A DNA stretch of 64,000 nt, taken from NCBI GenBank assembly GCA_963995525.1, contig OZ023205.1:69980145-70044144 (forward strand), given 5' to 3'. The translations under genes and the position numbers were made by a program. This DNA is from Escarpia spicata (taxonomy: Eukaryota; Annelida; Polychaeta; Sabellida; Siboglinidae). Shown here piece by piece: positions 62,934-64,000 of the stretch. The notes beneath the pieces were generated by a model. That model did not search any database, was not told where the DNA came from, and saw nothing but the letters and a program-made list of their open reading frames with translations. Within the stretch, counting starts at the first letter, position 1, and every line of letters starts with the position of its first letter.

Positions 62934-64000
62934 CACAAATTGTTGTCCTAACCCCCCTTAAAATAACCATACTTTTACACAGGCGCAGATCTCTGCTTGA
63001 TACAGAGTGTCCAAACATCGCCACACGTCAATTACTTGGCCACTGTGTATTTCGCTGATGTATACACATTATTGGAAACAAGAGATACTACTGGCAAAAT
63101 AGTTAATTTCAGAAAGAAACAAACGTTTGACAAGGACATCCAAGACACGTGATAAAGGTTGTTGACAGTTGTGGCACCCAGTATCTCTTCAAGTACATCA
63201 ACGAGTCCATTGTCCTAATCATATTTTATTTAAACATCGCCAAATTCTTACAAGGGTACTAACAAACATTTCTGATGTTAAATATACGGTTATAACGTAA
63301 AAATACCAGTGGTAAAAACAGCTTCTTGTCAGAGTAATTGACGTCAGCCTACAGTTAGTTTAAGCTGCCTTGCCTTGTGCAAACTTCGGTATAATTCGGT
63401 TATATTAGAGCTGAAAAGCACACGATCGATGAAAATGATAGCATGCCAGTCCATGTACACAATTTCTACATATGACCCTTCTCTTAGGTGACTAGTTTTA
63501 ATTTTTATGGCTAAAAATGAACTAATTCGGATCATTGCGGTCGCTGCACATTTGGAGAGTCACACACTGTTATGATATTCTCTGTTAAATTCGTGGTATA
63601 TTTATGTAGATTCTCAATTGTTCTTCTTGTCTCAGTTAGTGTATGGATGTTGCTATAAAAAATAGGTGCTAGATGCCTGATTAGTAGAAGTGTGTGGACA
63701 ACTGGCTTCCTATGGTGGCCAACATTTCACTAAAATTAGGGCCGTGTTGGGGGGGGGAATAAAATGTTGCCTGCTTGCCCATTATTGCTTATTGTGCGAT
63801 CCAAGTATCATATATATAAAAGTGCCATATAATTAGGAAGGACAAGTTGGAACAGCAGAAATACCCACGTTAGTATTGGGGTTATGAAACACGCATTTAT
63901 AGATATCGCTTACAAAAATATAAATGATATAACTAAGGCGAAATTCATCCTACTGGAAATATGTCAATATTGTTGCACATGATGTAGATTTAAAAGAAAC
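62934..64000 (+). repeat. Satellite unit U29, cut by window end
   Basis: First 1067 bases of a unit. L-a with CTCTTC and CAATATTGTTGC, G tract of 9 at 63749-63757, and ATTTCTACATATG shared only with U26. Because U26 is filled and every complete L-a unit is filled, I predict the element just beyond the window. Confidence 0.93.

Larger units (their letters stand above)
1..64000 (+). repeat. Tandem satellite array, about 2.05 and 2.5 kb units
   Basis: The same sequence recurs 29 times head to tail with no interruption, inversion or unique DNA. The unit is 2041 bp plus a G run of 9 to 20 bp, and 12 units gain a net 451 or 457 bp from an inserted element. Units differ by only a handful of substitutions each, which indicates recent homogenisation by unequal exchange or gene conversion. 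Both window ends fall inside the array. Inference: a heterochromatic satellite of a eukaryotic, probably animal, genome. Whether it is centromeric, subtelomeric or on a sex or B chromosome cannot be told from the sequence. Confidence 0.97.

Noticed and set aside
1..64000. CRISPR array or prokaryotic repeat locus
   Set aside because: Repeats are kilobase-sized without short spacers, there are no cas-like genes, and there are no bacterial coding features.
1..64000. CENP-B box or telomere repeat that would place the array on the chromosome
   Set aside because: Neither motif was found by eye.

Overview
The whole window is one uninterrupted, head-to-tail tandem array of a long, AT-rich satellite repeat. 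I see no protein-coding gene and no RNA gene that I can support. All 29 units (28 complete, one cut by the window end) lie in the same orientation, and neither array edge is visible, so the array is longer than 64 kb. This points to satellite heterochromatin of a eukaryote, most plausibly an animal. That assignment rests on the organisation (kilobase monomers, higher-order blocks, a short element with inverted ends amplified inside the repeat) and not on any marker gene. I cannot name the species.

The basic unit is 2041 bp plus one G homopolymer of 9 to 20 bp. Taking 'CACAAATTGTTG' as an arbitrary start, units begin at 1, 2054, 4559, 6613, 8666, 11168, 13222, 15278, 17780, 19834, 21885, 24391, 26893, 28943, 30998, 33058, 35560, 38063, 40124, 42633, 44686, 47195, 49251, 51305, 53816, 55872, 58373, 60879 and 62934. 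Twelve units (U2, 5, 8, 11, 12, 16, 17, 19, 21, 24, 26, 27) also carry a 453 or 459 bp element with perfect 20 bp terminal inverted repeats. It sits at the same position and in the same orientation every time, giving a 2.5 kb unit form. The other 16 complete units are empty at that point. After subtracting the G run, empty units are 2041 bp and filled units 2492 bp (2498 with a 6 bp variant). Three single-base indels, in U3, U6 and U13, are the only exceptions.

Units differ by few substitutions, which fall into linked haplotype blocks. In the left half, L-b has GATATAACG, CGTTGA, TTACATT and AAACACC, while L-a has GTTATAACG, CGATGA, TTAAATT and AAATACC. In the right half, R-t has TTAGACTCC with CAGTC, while R-g has GCGACACC with CAGGC. 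Higher-order structure is visible. U2-U3-U4 is duplicated as U5-U6-U7 (period 6612 bp), and U20-U21-U22 as U23-U24-U25 (period 6618 bp). U26 recurs as U29 (period 7062 bp). Mosaic units (U3, U6, U16) and a four-haplotype pattern inside the inserted element show exchange or gene conversion between units.

The short open frames in every unit are by-products of the repetition: their differences mostly change amino acids and one is broken by a stop. The points of interest are array evolution: an element that spread as a passenger of unit duplication, an empty site that is not a clean pre-insertion sequence, and a fast-changing G tract.
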